A stretch of 64,000 nucleotides of DNA from Alishewanella tabrizica (GCF_014652375.1 NZ_BMYR01000004.1:124001-188000), one strand, 5' to 3'. Positions 1-9,077 are shown, counted from the first letter of the stretch. Numbers and translations are program-made. The notes: generated by a model not told the origin, from the letters alone.

Positions 1-444
1 TGGCGAGAGAACTACAAAAATCGCTGCTTTGCTGTTAAAGCGAGTTTTTTGTTTTTCCTTAACAAAGTTTTCGTAGTCACTAAAAGGGTTATTTTGTTGA
101 TGGTAAATCTTATTTTCTATCAACATAACCCAGTTGGTACCCTCCACAAGCAAGTCAATTCGTTTACCCGTTTTGGTTGTTACTTCTCGCTCTGGTGGCC
201 CGGCTAAGGCATGATCCAGCTTATGATATTCTTCTGGCAGGCAATAAAGCAGCGCTTTTAATACGATAGCCCCGAGCATATGCTGGCCATTACTGTCACA
301 GAAAAATGCTAATATGTCAGTAGTCGGATTTTCGTAGTAGCCTTTGCTGCCAATACTGAAAATGGAGGGCTCAGCGACATCTATCGGCGGAAGTTGACGA
401 AATTCTTCAAGCAGCTGCTCAAGTTTTGACATTTGGGTTTCCAT
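1..444 (-). CDS. PD-(D/E)XK nuclease family protein (partial, C-terminus off left edge)
   Basis: The frame opens at ATG 444 and is still open at base 1, so 148 N-terminal residues are seen. A second in-frame ATG lies at 432. The core of a PD-(D/E)XK nuclease fold is visible: an Asp in GKRIDLL (about residue 97) followed by LIENKI, giving Glu110 and Lys112. An N-terminal NPTTDILAFF segment (residues 39-48) is also typical of the PDDEXK_4 group (PF14281). Such proteins are metal-dependent nucleases, often found near mobile or defence genes, but the substrate is unknown. The gene stands alone here, upstream of nothing on its strand within the window. The family call is fairly sure; the function is not. 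Confidence 0.7.
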   Translation of the reverse strand, partial: METQMSKLEQLLEEFRQLPPIDVAEPSIFSIGSKGYYENPTTDILAFFCDSNGQHMLGAIVLKALLYCLPEEYHKLDHALAGPPEREVTTKTGKRIDLLVEGTNWVMLIENKIYHQQNNPFSDYENFVKEKQKTRFNSKAAIFVVLSP

Positions 445-760
445 ACCTAGCCTTATATTATTAAAATTAGCATCAAATTAAACTTGGACCTTATTTAGTT
501 ATTATGCGGCGATAGTTGCTGTCTTTCAATGATTTAGACCTTATGCTCGCAAACTATATCAATGCTGTTTCTTGGTTGGTAAGTTGTTAAAGCATCTTCC
601 TATATTTGAGGCAGAAGTAAGACATTGCCGCAACGCTCCAGAGCTATAGTGATAACACTAATCTCGCTGACAGCTTTTATTAATGACTATTTTAGATCGA
701 AGTAACGGCAATTTATGCCGCACTATGTAAAACAGTGACAGAAAGTTTGGTAGCAATTAT
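445..760. other. Intergenic stretch without recognisable gene
   Basis: I see no convincing reading frame, tRNA or strong hairpin between the nuclease gene start and the tandem array. It presumably holds the nuclease promoter; an AAGG-like ribosome site lies just before ATG 444. Confidence 0.5.
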
Positions 761-769
761 TACAGATAC

Positions 770-791
770 AAAAAAACCAGCTTAATACTGG
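770..791 (-). terminator. Terminator-like hairpin of array, distal copy
   Basis: On the minus strand CCAG/CTGG arms around a 7-base loop (777-791) are followed by seven U (770-776). It is the farthest of four such hairpins downstream of the tRNA genes. Confidence 0.6.
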
Positions 792-869
792 TTGATTGTT
801 GATTGCGGGAGCCCTGAACTTTGTGAAGAGCGAACCGACGATCTTCGGGTATGCCCGAAATTCAGATAC

Positions 870-891
870 AAAAAAACCAGCTTAATGCTGG
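870..891 (-). terminator. Terminator-like hairpin of array
   Basis: CCAGC..GCTGG stem (877-891) followed by seven U on the minus strand (870-876). Confidence 0.65.
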
Positions 892-970
892 CTTAAATGT
901 TGGTTGTGGGAGCCCCGATCTTTGTGAAGAGCGAACTGACGACTTTCGGGTTTGCCCGAAATTCAGATAC

Positions 971-992
971 AAAAAAACCAGCTTCATGCTGG
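971..992 (-). terminator. Terminator-like hairpin of array
   Basis: CCAGC..GCTGG stem (978-992) followed by seven U on the minus strand (971-977). Confidence 0.65.
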
Positions 993-1071
993 TTTAAATG
1001 TGGGTTGTGGGAGCCCTGATCTTTGTGAAGAGCGAAACGACAACCTTCGGGGTTGCCCGAAATTCAGATAC

Positions 1072-1095
1072 AAAAAAACCGACTTTATTAGTCGG
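1072..1095 (-). terminator. Terminator directly after tRNA-fMet
   Basis: CCGAC/GTCGG stem (1079-1095) then seven U (1072-1078) on the minus strand, 7 bp past the CCA of the proximal tRNA. The stem sequence differs from those in the three repeat units but its place in the unit is the same. Confidence 0.75.
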
Positions 1096-1101
1096 CTTAG
1101 T

Positions 1102-1178
<77 letters not shown>

Positions 1179-1263
1179 TCCATGAATTATCTCCGAGCAG
1201 TAGAGATAATCTGTTTTTTTTGCAATGCGTTAACTAAGTTACTTCTAGTAAGAAGTGCTAAGT

Positions 1264-1340
<77 letters not shown>

Positions 1341-1358
1341 TCCGTCATTGCGGGGCGC

Positions 1359-1387
1359 ATCTTAGTGTTTTTAAGGTTGGCATGCAA
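1359..1387 (-). promoter_or_regulatory. Probable stable-RNA promoter for the tRNA-fMet pair
   Basis: On the minus strand TTGCAT (1387-1382) and TAAGAT (1364-1359) are 17 bp apart. A GC-rich stretch follows the -10, as in growth-rate-controlled tRNA and rRNA promoters. The tRNA begins 18 bp further on. Confidence 0.65.
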
Positions 1388-1396
1388 GGGTTAATT

Positions 1397-1411
1397 TGTA
1401 ATTTTATTACC
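1397..1411. promoter_or_regulatory. HexR-like palindrome, one mismatch
   Basis: TGTAATTTTATTACC differs at one base from the HexR box before pykA at 20036-20050. It lies just upstream of the tRNA-fMet promoter and about 230 bp before rlmL. It may be chance in AT-rich DNA. Confidence 0.3.
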
Positions 1412-1602
1412 GTTCGGACATAAAGTAGCCAGCATGCGGTTTAAAACAGCATTGTGCGGGAAATTGCAGCGTTAAAGTCTGTTTATATGGCTGAATACGC
1501 ATTCGCAATGTGAAATACTTTTACCTCATTTTCCTACTTTTATTTCAGGTATGAATTCTGCTGCGGGGGCTAATAAAGTTGCCGCACGCAAAAGCCCATT
1601 TC

Positions 1603-1611
1603 TGCTATACT
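1603..1611 (+). promoter_or_regulatory. Possible extended -10 for rlmL
   Basis: TGCTATACT fits an extended -10 (TGnTATAAT) about 30 bp before the rlmL ATG. No good -35 is seen, which this promoter type tolerates. Confidence 0.4.
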
Positions 1612-1641
1612 ACGCGCAATTTTCTTTTAAGGTTTGCTGCA

Positions 1642-3774
1642 ATGCTGGAATTTTGGGCTTTAACGTCGAAGGGCGTGGAAGAGCTATTAGCTGATGAGAT
1701 CCGCTCTTATCAGGGTGAAGTGCTAAAAGTGTCGATGGGTGTGGTACGTTTTAAGGCCGATGTGAAAACGGCTTATACCCTTTGTTTGTGGTCGCGGTTG
1801 GCAACGCGCATTATGCGCTTAATTCAATCGGAGCCGGTGACGGCCGAGTCTGATATTTACGAGATCGCCAGTAAAATCGATTGGGGCCAGTTAATGTCGG
1901 TGCGTCAAACGCTGGCCGTTGATTGTGTGGGTAAGCACCCAAAAATCGATAATACCCAGTTTGGCGGTATGCGCTTAAAAGATGCCATTGTCGATCAGTT
2001 TCGCGAAGAAACCGGCCAACGGCCCGATGTCGATCGCTTAACACCTGATGTACGCTTTCAAGTGCGCTTAGATAAACTGCATTTCCACTTCTTGTTAGAC
2101 TTTTCTGGTCCATCCTTGCACCAGCGCGGTTATCGCAGCGGGCAGGGTGATGCGCCCTTAAAAGAGCATTTAGCCGCCGCTTTATTAAAGCGCTCTGGCT
2201 GGGTGCCGGGTACACCGCTCTTTGATCCCTTCTGTGGTAGCGGCACCATCTTAATTGAAGCGGCACAGCAAAGCTTAAATATGGCACCGGGTTTGGCGCG
2301 CGAGAGCTTTGCTTTTGAACGCACGCCAGGGCATCGTGCTGCGGTATGGCAACAATTAGTATCGGAAGCTAAAGCTGCGCAAATCGCCCCTGATCAGTTA
2401 GCGCTGGGTAATACCATCCAATTTTGGGGTAGTGATACTGACGAGCGTAGCTTAAGCAAAGCGCGGCAAAATGCAGCACGTGCCGGTGTTGCTAACCTAA
2501 TTAACTTTGATTACGGCGATGCCACTGCGTTAAAGCATAAAGTGTGCGACGCGAACGGTATTATTGTGACCAATCCGCCATATGGCGAGCGTTTGGGCGA
2601 TTTACCCTCACTTATTCCGCTGTATAGCAAGTTTGCGCTGTCGTTAAAGCAGCTATATCAAGGCTGGCGCTTAGCTATTATTACCTCGAATAGCGATTTA
2701 CTGCGCGCGCTGCGTTTATCAAAAAGCAAAGCCTATAAATTTAGCAATGGCCCGCTCGATTGTGAATTTACCTTATTTGATTTAACCGAAAAGCAGGTGC
2801 AGGTTAGCAATAACGCGCCGTCACTGTTTTTTAGTGAAAGTAGCTCCTTTGGTAATCGCTTGGCGAAGAATCTAAAGCAATTACAAAAATGGGCTAAGCG
2901 TGAAGGCTTAAATTGCTATCGCTTATACGATGCCGATATTCCAGAATATAACGTGGCAGTCGACTGGTACGACGGCGAAGTGGTGGTGCATGAGTATGCC
3001 GCACCGGCTACCGTTGATGAGCAAGTGTCGCAAAAACGCTTATTTGATGTGGTTAACCAAGTGCCTACGGTACTGGGTATTAGCCCAGATAAGATGATTT
3101 TAAAGGTGCGCGAAAAGCAAAAGGGCACCAATCAGTATCAGGCACTGGCTAAAGCTGGCCAATACAAAGAAGTGTCGGAGTATGGTGCTAAGTTTTGGGT
3201 AAACCTGCGCGATTACTTAGATACTGGCCTGTTTTTAGATCATCGTATTACCCGGCATTTAATTCAGCAGCAAGCCAAAGATAAGCGGGTATTAAACTTG
3301 TTTGCCTATACCGGTACTGCCTCGGTGCATGCTGCGTTAGGTGGCGCGCAAAGCGTGACCACGGTTGATATGTCGAATACTTATCTGGATTGGGCCAAAC
3401 GTAACTTTATGTTAAATGGCTTAAACGGTAAGCAATACCAGTTTGAACAAGCCGATTGCTTGCAGTGGCTGGCGCGTAACCGCAATTTATTTGATTTGAT
3501 CTTTGTGGATCCGCCGACATTTTCTAACTCGAAACGGATGGAAGATAGCTGGGATGTGCAGCGCGATCACGTGAATATGCTCAATATGCTGGTGGGCAAA
3601 ATGGCGCCAGGCGCCAAAGTGATTTTCTCTAACAATAAGCGCCGCTTTAAAATTGATAGCGCTGCGCTTATTGAAGCGGGCTGGCAGATTAAAGATATCT
3701 CGGCCGCCACCTTGCCAGAAGATTTTAAGCGTAACCCAAATATCCATGTCTGTTTTGAGTTAACTCGGCCATGA
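1642..3774 (+). CDS. rlmL: Bifunctional 23S rRNA methyltransferase RlmKL
   Basis: This cytoplasmic enzyme makes m2G2445 (RlmL half) and m7G2069 (RlmK half) in 23S rRNA, using S-adenosylmethionine. The 710 residues compare with 702 in E. coli. A THUMP RNA-binding region near residues 45-155 precedes the first methyltransferase, with NPPYGERL at 311-318. The second methyltransferase has DPPTFSNS at 623-630. The frame is open upstream to 1579, but I chose ATG 1642 because MLEFWALTSKG is the family N-terminus and TTAAGG lies about 9 bp before it. The stop overlaps the next ATG by 4 bp, so translation is probably coupled to the glutaredoxin-like gene. Confidence 0.95.
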   Translation: MLEFWALTSKGVEELLADEIRSYQGEVLKVSMGVVRFKADVKTAYTLCLWSRLATRIMRLIQSEPVTAESDIYEIASKIDWGQLMSVRQTLAVDCVGKHPKIDNTQFGGMRLKDAIVDQFREETGQRPDVDRLTPDVRFQVRLDKLHFHFLLDFSGPSLHQRGYRSGQGDAPLKEHLAAALLKRSGWVPGTPLFDPFCGSGTILIEAAQQSLNMAPGLARESFAFERTPGHRAAVWQQLVSEAKAAQIAPDQLALGNTIQFWGSDTDERSLSKARQNAARAGVANLINFDYGDATALKHKVCDANGIIVTNPPYGERLGDLPSLIPLYSKFALSLKQLYQGWRLAIITSNSDLLRALRLSKSKAYKFSNGPLDCEFTLFDLTEKQVQVSNNAPSLFFSESSSFGNRLAKNLKQLQKWAKREGLNCYRLYDADIPEYNVAVDWYDGEVVVHEYAAPATVDEQVSQKRLFDVVNQVPTVLGISPDKMILKVREKQKGTNQYQALAKAGQYKEVSEYGAKFWVNLRDYLDTGLFLDHRITRHLIQQQAKDKRVLNLFAYTGTASVHAALGGAQSVTTVDMSNTYLDWAKRNFMLNGLNGKQYQFEQADCLQWLARNRNLFDLIFVDPPTFSNSKRMEDSWDVQRDHVNMLNMLVGKMAPGAKVIFSNNKRRFKIDSAALIEAGWQIKDISAATLPEDFKRNPNIHVCFELTRP

Positions 3775-4058
3775 GTCGTTACACCCTTTATAGTACGTGG
3801 GGCTGCCATTTATGCGAAGACGCCGAGGCCTTAGTTAAGGCTGCCGGTGTGGCAGGCGAGTTACAGATTGTGGATATTGTCGATGACGAACACGCCTTAG
3901 CGCGTTTTCGGGTGCATATTCCGGTCCTAGCTTGCACCGATGCCCAAGGGGTAGAGCAATTATTATATTGGCCATTCGATGCTGCAGCCTTGCAGCATTG
4001 GTTGCAACAACACTCAACGCACCTAATGCAAGCAACACATTCAAAGGATACAAAGTAG
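3771..4058 (+). CDS. Glutaredoxin-like thioredoxin-fold protein
   Basis: A 95-residue protein opening SRYTLYSTWGCHLC, with a CxxC pair (Cys12, Cys15) right after the first beta strand, as in the glutaredoxin-like DUF836 family. A conserved IPVLAC segment matches the cis-Pro region. It probably exchanges thiols or disulfides in the cytoplasm, but the partner is not known. It starts inside the stop of rlmL and its own stop overlaps the GTG start of uup by one base (TAGTG), so the three genes form one tight operon. The family is clear; the role is inferred. Confidence 0.85.
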   Translation: MSRYTLYSTWGCHLCEDAEALVKAAGVAGELQIVDIVDDEHALARFRVHIPVLACTDAQGVEQLLYWPFDAAALQHWLQQHSTHLMQATHSKDTK

Positions 4059-5968
4059 TGGAGTTATTACGTTTTCAGCAGGCGAGTTTAGCCTTTGGTA
4101 CCCATCCGGTATTAGATCATGTGGATTTTAGCTTGTTTACGGGCGAGCGCGTGTGTTTAGTTGGCCGCAATGGTGCCGGTAAATCAACCTTTTTAAAATT
4201 GTTGACCGGTCAGCAAAATTTGGACGATGGCCAAATTGTGATGACCAATGGCGTTATTTTAAGCCGCTTAGAGCAAGATCCACCGGCGAAAATGGATGTG
4301 AAAATTGCTGATTTTATTCGCGAAGGTGCCGGTGATTTGGCCGATAAGCTGCAACAATTTTATACCTTATCAGAAAATCTAGAAGGCGCCGGTGATGCTG
4401 AGTACCGCTTATTTGAGCGCTTACAAAGTGAACTGGATGCCCGCGATGGTTGGGGATTAGAGTCTCGGGTGCAAATGCTTTGTGAGCAATTTGCGATGGA
4501 TGGCAATAACTCTTTAGCCACCTTATCGGGTGGTTGGCTACGTAAAGCGGCACTGGCCCGTGCGTTAATTGCCAAGCCCGATATTTTATTACTGGATGAG
4601 CCTACCAACCACTTAGATGTGGCCGCCATTAATTGGTTAGAGCAATTTTTATTAAGCTTTAACGGTGCCATTATTTTTATCTCGCACGATAGGGCTTTTA
4701 TCCGTGCGTTAGCCACCCGCATTATCGATTTAGATCGCGGCCAGCTCACCTCGCATCCTGGTAATTATCAGGAATATCTGGATCGCAAACAAAAGATCTT
4801 AGAAGACGAGCAGCAGCACAATGCCCTGTTTGATAAAAAGTTGGCCGATGAAGAAGTGTGGATCCGCCAGGGCATTAAAGCACGCCGTACCCGTAACGAA
4901 GGGCGGGTTCGGGCACTGAAAGCCCTGCGTCAAGAACGCGCGGCGCGGGTAGAAGTATTAGGCAAGGTCGATTTTAATATCGAACAAGCCGCTCGCTCCG
5001 GTAAGCTGGTGTTTGAAGCGAAAAATCTAAGCCATGCGTTTGGTGGTGTGCCTATTCTGCAAAACCTCGATTTGCTGGTGATGCGTGGCGATCGTATTGC
5101 CTTAGTCGGCCCGAACGGTGTCGGTAAATCGACGCTGATTAAGTTGTTATTGGGCGATTATCAGCAAGACAGTGGTGAGATTAAGCGCGGCACTAATATT
5201 GAAGTCGCTTATTTTGATCAGCATCGTATGGCGCTCGATTTAAACGCCACCGTGCAAGATAACGTAGCCGATGGTAAGCAAGAAATTATGCAAAATGGCA
5301 ATAGCCGCCATGTGCTGAGTTATTTGCAGGACTTTTTATTCCCGCCACTGCGGGCTCGTACGCCGGTTCGTGCTTTATCCGGTGGTGAGAAAAACCGCCT
5401 GTTACTAGCCAAATTATTTGCTAAACCGAGTAACTTGCTGATCCTCGATGAGCCAACCAACGATTTAGATGTGGAAACCTTGGAGCTGTTAGAAGATATT
5501 CTGCAGCAATATCAAGGTACGGTTCTGCTCGTTAGCCACGATAGGGAATTTGTGAATAATACTGTCACCAGTTCTTTGCTATTTGCTGGCAATGCCAAAA
5601 TTGTTGAAATTACTGGTGGTTATGACGAAGTGGTTTCTTGGCAACAACGGCAAAGCGCCGCAAGTAGCAAAGTTAACAGCAAAGCAGAGTCAGACAGTAG
5701 TAAAACTGTTGAAAAGCCTGTTGAGGCTTTAGTTAGCAACGGTAAAAAGTTATCATACAAAGAAAAGCGCGAGCTGGAGCTATTACCGGCACTGATTGAG
5801 CAATTAGATGCGCAGTTATCCGCGTTACAGTTACAAGTAAATGATGCCGACTTTTTCAAGAACTCGGCCGAGCAAACGCAGCAAACGTTGAACCTATTAC
5901 AAGAAACCGAGTCGAAGCTGGCGCAGGCGTATCAGCGCTGGGAAGAATTAGAAGCTGCAATTTCGTAA
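4058..5968 (+). CDS. uup: ABC-F ATPase Uup
   Basis: A 636-residue soluble ABC-F protein (E. coli Uup has 635). Two ATPase domains carry Walker A GRNGAGKST (about 36-44) and GPNGVGKST (about 351-359), signatures LSGGWLRK and LSGGEKNR, and [20 protein letters not shown] Walker B motifs. A charged C-terminal coiled coil (about 560-636) is the Uup DNA-binding type. ABC-F proteins act on ribosomes; Uup also affects precise transposon excision. I chose GTG 4058 because AAAGGA lies about 9 bp upstream and the homologous N-terminus starts VELLRFQQASLAFG. The frame stays open upstream to 3932, but that stretch overlaps the previous gene. Confidence 0.93.
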   Translation: MELLRFQQASLAFGTHPVLDHVDFSLFTGERVCLVGRNGAGKSTFLKLLTGQQNLDDGQIVMTNGVILSRLEQDPPAKMDVKIADFIREGAGDLADKLQQFYTLSENLEGAGDAEYRLFERLQSELDARDGWGLESRVQMLCEQFAMDGNNSLATLSGGWLRKAALARALIAKPDILLLDEPTNHLDVAAINWLEQFLLSFNGAIIFISHDRAFIRALATRIIDLDRGQLTSHPGNYQEYLDRKQKILEDEQQHNALFDKKLADEEVWIRQGIKARRTRNEGRVRALKALRQERAARVEVLGKVDFNIEQAARSGKLVFEAKNLSHAFGGVPILQNLDLLVMRGDRIALVGPNGVGKSTLIKLLLGDYQQDSGEIKRGTNIEVAYFDQHRMALDLNATVQDNVADGKQEIMQNGNSRHVLSYLQDFLFPPLRARTPVRALSGGEKNRLLLAKLFAKPSNLLILDEPTNDLDVETLELLEDILQQYQGTVLLVSHDREFVNNTVTSSLLFAGNAKIVEITGGYDEVVSWQQRQSAASSKVNSKAESDSSKTVEKPVEALVSNGKKLSYKEKRELELLPALIEQLDAQLSALQLQVNDADFFKNSAEQTQQTLNLLQETESKLAQAYQRWEELEAAIS

Positions 5969-5985
5969 ATTTTTAGGGGCCATGC

Positions 5986-7806
5986 ATGAAATTATCACCG
6001 ATCAGCCTAGCAGTATTGCCGTTGCTGACAGTTTTTACGGCGAATGCCGCGGTGTATCAGATCGTTGAATTAGATACCACCAATAAAGTAAGTAATACCA
6101 GCGGCGTAGCCGCAACACCACAGGGTGATGTGGTCAGCAATGGCAACATTGCGTTGGATTTTCAGATTGATCTGTCTGCCATAAATTTTGACAGTGCAGC
6201 TATTACTGCGTTGTTAACAGCTGAGCAATTAGCGGATGCAAAAAACGGCAATATCGATGCAACAGTTACCGGTATTTTAGTCAATTATCTCGCCTCGAAT
6301 GGCGGCTTACGCAATCAACCCGTGGGTACCTTGCGGGTACTGCGCCAACCGCAAAACGGCGTAACTGAGCAAGTGGTGTTTCGTGATGTTGCTGGTACAA
6401 AAGGTAATAACGAATTTGCGTATGGCGTGAATAATGTGGGACAAATTGCTGGCTTAGCTACAGCGCCCAGTGTTAAAGCCACGTTTACTGAAACATTAGT
6501 ACCCGTTGAAGGTGAAACACCGCCAGAGATCCCGGTGATCCCGCAACCCGAAACGGTATGGGTGCCTGAACCAGGTTATATGCTGGGCTATGTTGCTGAT
6601 GGTACTCGCAGTATTTTATTACCGCCAGCCTTTACAGGATTAGGTGGGGGGATGTCTGCGGCTCAGGGTATTAATAATAATGGCCAAGTCGCTGGGTTTA
6701 CTTCTACTGGCGTAACCAATGCCCTAACTGAAACAGTGCAAACCTTATGTAATGGTAATGCTCAGCCAGTGCAGTTTTGTTTAAATGCCCAGATGTCAGC
6801 GCGTGCCATTAATTTAAATGTGTTGTTAGGTCAGATAAGATCCTTCGAAACGCTAGATGCCGTTCCACAAGGTTATGCTGAGCGCGCAGCGATTTGGCAA
6901 TTGGCTAATGATGGAACCGCGCAATTAAGTCGCACCATGGGCTTTTTAGGTGAAAAGGGCACTGGTGAGGTTGCGCCTGCCTCTGAAGATTATGCTGTAC
7001 CGGTATATTACAGCCGTGCCACCGCCATTAACGATAGCGGTATTGCGGTAGGACACTCCGTTTATTCTGATGTAAACCGTACGATCCGTTTCTTTGATAA
7101 CATTGGCAGTGAGTTTAATCGGGTTTACAGCGCGCCGCATGCGACCATTTATAATGGTCAAGATGTCACCAGTATTATTAATCCAGATGAATGGTTAGCC
7201 AGTGTGGCTACCGATATCAATAATGATAATTTGGTTGTCGGTTATGCGCTGAAAAACTTAAACAGTGTCGTGCGTAATCGGATGTTTACCTACAATGTAG
7301 ATACGAATACGTTGAAGTTTCCTAATGGTTTCTTTAATACGTCAACTACTGAGCCGTTAGATTTAAACAATAATGGCCAAGTGGTGGGCAGAGCGGAAGT
7401 GATTGTAGGCGGCACCATCACTCGGCGTTTACATGCATTTATTTATGATAATGCGACGGATACCTTTCAGGATTTGAATGATTTAGTTGGCTGTGATGCG
7501 CCAACGTTAGTAGAAGCAACGGCAATTAACGATAATGGTGAAATTTTAGCTACAGCGCTCATTAATCGTCCGCGTTTAGGCCCTACAGGTCAACCGCAAT
7601 TGGCTGCAGATGGCACGGTGTTAATGCAAGAACAAGCAACGGGGGTTAAACTGCGTCCTATTGCTAATGGTCAGCCTGCCAATTGTAACAGTGAAGCTGA
7701 TGTATACGAGCGTAAAGGCGGTAGCTTCTCTAGCTTATGGTTAGTGTTATTAGGTGCCTTACCTTTTGTACGCCGCCGCAAAGCACTGTCTCGTAGCCGC
7801 TTCTAA
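5986..7806 (+). CDS. DUF3466 family secreted protein with GlyGly-CTERM anchor
   Basis: A 606-residue protein with a signal peptide ending ANAA (about residue 22). Many repeated AINDSG/DINNDN/LNNNGQVVG segments follow, the hallmark of DUF3466 and extracellular repeat families. The C-terminus has Gly-Gly-Ser (GGSFSS), a hydrophobic stretch and then VRRRK, which matches GlyGly-CTERM, the tag processed by rhombosortase and linked to type II secretion. I infer a surface-displayed protein of unknown function. It begins 17 bp after uup with weak spacing for its own site (AGGGGCC) and ends at a strong hairpin. Confidence 0.8.
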   Translation: MKLSPISLAVLPLLTVFTANAAVYQIVELDTTNKVSNTSGVAATPQGDVVSNGNIALDFQIDLSAINFDSAAITALLTAEQLADAKNGNIDATVTGILVNYLASNGGLRNQPVGTLRVLRQPQNGVTEQVVFRDVAGTKGNNEFAYGVNNVGQIAGLATAPSVKATFTETLVPVEGETPPEIPVIPQPETVWVPEPGYMLGYVADGTRSILLPPAFTGLGGGMSAAQGINNNGQVAGFTSTGVTNALTETVQTLCNGNAQPVQFCLNAQMSARAINLNVLLGQIRSFETLDAVPQGYAERAAIWQLANDGTAQLSRTMGFLGEKGTGEVAPASEDYAVPVYYSRATAINDSGIAVGHSVYSDVNRTIRFFDNIGSEFNRVYSAPHATIYNGQDVTSIINPDEWLASVATDINNDNLVVGYALKNLNSVVRNRMFTYNVDTNTLKFPNGFFNTSTTEPLDLNNNGQVVGRAEVIVGGTITRRLHAFIYDNATDTFQDLNDLVGCDAPTLVEATAINDNGEILATALINRPRLGPTGQPQLAADGTVLMQEQATGVKLRPIANGQPANCNSEADVYERKGGSFSSLWLVLLGALPFVRRRKALSRSRF

Positions 7807-7863
7807 GCGGATACGTATTATCGAGATGGCTCAGGTGCTAGATAATAGCTGAGTCTTAATATG

Positions 7864-7887
7864 AAAAGCTGCTTAGGCAGCTTTTTT
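7864..7887 (+). terminator. Rho-independent terminator after the DUF3466 gene
   Basis: AAAGCTGC, loop TTAG, GCAGCTTT followed by T residues. The A-rich 5' side makes it usable on both strands. Confidence 0.85.
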
Positions 7888-8140
7888 GTTGGTTGAGAAT
7901 CACTTAAGGTTTAATTAGCGTTTTTTGTTCTAGTTGATTCTTTTTAAGAACTTTTTGCTCTAATAAAAGGTTTGTCATTAAAATGACATCAAATCATGCT
8001 GTTAGCGTATGTCAAGTGCTTTATTTACAGAATTGCGTTTGAACCTTTGCGTCTTGTTGGCTATCTATTAAAGTGTCACTTAGTGATGCGTGTGCGCGCT
8101 AGGTGCCTTTTTAAACCACAATGTTGAGGAAGACTGCCGT
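7888..8140. other. Upstream region of rmf
   Basis: A 250-bp AT-rich leader without a credible frame of its own. GAGGAAG lies about 13 bp before the rmf ATG. No defined operator recognised. Confidence 0.5.
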
Positions 8141-8323
8141 ATGAAAAGACAAAAACGAGATCGTCTGGAACGTGCTAATGCTCAAGGTTATCGTGCTGGT
8201 GTTACTGGCCGATCAAAAGAAATTTGCCCCTATCAAAGTTTAGATGCGCGCTCCGAGTGGCTTGGAGGATGGAGGGCAGCCATGGAAGACCGCAACGTCG
8301 GTTTATTTAATAAAGGTACCTAG
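8141..8323 (+). CDS. rmf: Ribosome modulation factor
   Basis: A 60-residue basic protein (E. coli Rmf has 55) beginning MKRQKRDRLERANAQGYRAG and holding CPYQ and WLGGWRAA, all typical of Rmf. It joins 70S ribosomes into inactive 100S dimers in stationary phase. The frame extends upstream to 8090, but ATG 8141 matches the family start and has GAGG in front. It stands alone, followed by its own terminator. Confidence 0.95.
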   Translation: MKRQKRDRLERANAQGYRAGVTGRSKEICPYQSLDARSEWLGGWRAAMEDRNVGLFNKGT

Positions 8324-8407
8324 TGCGTTTATCAACGCGGGCTTTGTGTATTGTCACTTTGTAAGCGCGTTTTAACGTAAACCACAAGCGGTACACCAAA
8401 TGGCAGA

Positions 8408-8429
8408 AGCCCCGTTGATACGGGGCTTT
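8408..8429 (+). terminator. Terminator between rmf and fabA
   Basis: AGCCCCG, loop TTGATA, CGGGGCT then TTTA. It lies after rmf and may also serve convergent fabA. Confidence 0.75.
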
Positions 8430-8531
8430 ATGATTTTAACCAGCGTTACGTTTGCAGCTGTTGCTAGTTCAACACCCCATTTCTGCTTGGCATACTTTGA
8501 GAGTGCAATGTTAAACGCTGTCTAAGCGGTA

Positions 8532-9044
8532 TTAGAAGCTTGAGGTGTCTTGAAACAAACCTACTTTTAAATCGGTCGCTGCATAAATATCACGGCCGTC
8601 AACACTCACTACACCATCACCAATACCCATAAACAACCTACGTTTTATTACACGCTTCATATTGATTGTGTAGGTTACTTTTTTCGCGGTAGGCAATACT
8701 TGCCCGGTGAATTTGACTTCGCCTACGCCCAATGCGCGGCCTTTACCTGGACCACCCGCCCAACCTAAGAAAAAGCCGACTAATTGCCACATTGCATCTA
8801 AACCTAAACAGCCAGGCATTACCGGATCACCTTTAAAGTGACAGGCAAAGAACCACAGATCTGGATTGATATCCAGTTCCGCAATAATTTGGCCCTTGCC
8901 GTATAAGCCGCCTTCTTCTGAGATATGTAGGATACGATCCATCATTAACATGTTGTCAGACGGAAGTTGACTGTTACCCGGCCCAAAAAGCTCGCCGTTA
9001 GCACAGGCAATTAAATCTTCTTTTGTAAAGCTATTCTTAGTCAT
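8532..9044 (-). CDS. fabA: 3-hydroxydecanoyl-ACP dehydratase/isomerase
   Basis: FabA dehydrates 3-hydroxydecanoyl-ACP and isomerises the product to cis-3-decenoyl-ACP, the branch point to unsaturated fatty acids. It has 170 residues (E. coli 172) with near-identical core motifs. The catalytic His69 lies in [11 protein letters not shown] and Asp83 in [11 protein letters not shown]. It is transcribed alone, convergent with rmf, and a FabR-type operator lies 36-53 bp before its start. Confidence 0.97.
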   Translation of the reverse strand: MTKNSFTKEDLIACANGELFGPGNSQLPSDNMLMMDRILHISEEGGLYGKGQIIAELDINPDLWFFACHFKGDPVMPGCLGLDAMWQLVGFFLGWAGGPGKGRALGVGEVKFTGQVLPTAKKVTYTINMKRVIKRRLFMGIGDGVVSVDGRDIYAATDLKVGLFQDTSSF

Positions 9045-9077
9045 GTATGTTTAATCCAATAAAAATGCTGCGTCAGC

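Larger units (their letters stand above)
761..1100 (-). repeat. Tandem ~101-bp array of decayed tRNA-fMet 3' parts plus terminators
   Basis: Landmarks recur with a period of 100-101 bp: TTCAGATACA-like words at 761, 861, 962 and 1063, and tRNA 3'-end-like TGGTTG/GGGAGCC at about 800, 901 and 1002. The next step, 1102, is the 3' end of the intact tRNA-fMet, so the array is in register with the gene. Read on the minus strand, each unit has an anticodon-arm-like hairpin (TTCGGG, 4-base loop, CCCGAA), a degenerate T-arm/acceptor end with GGGCTCCC and sometimes CCA, then a short hairpin followed by seven U. The layout resembles the repeats after E. coli tyrT (rtT RNA), which also carry a tRNA 3' end. 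I infer repeated duplication of the tRNA tail and terminator. Confidence 0.85.

Noticed and set aside
761-1100. Possible CRISPR array
   Set aside because: Period 101 bp with whole-unit similarity and no short repeat/spacer pattern.
1811-2287. Antisense frame inside rlmL
   Set aside because: Shadow of rlmL codons; no start context or family match.
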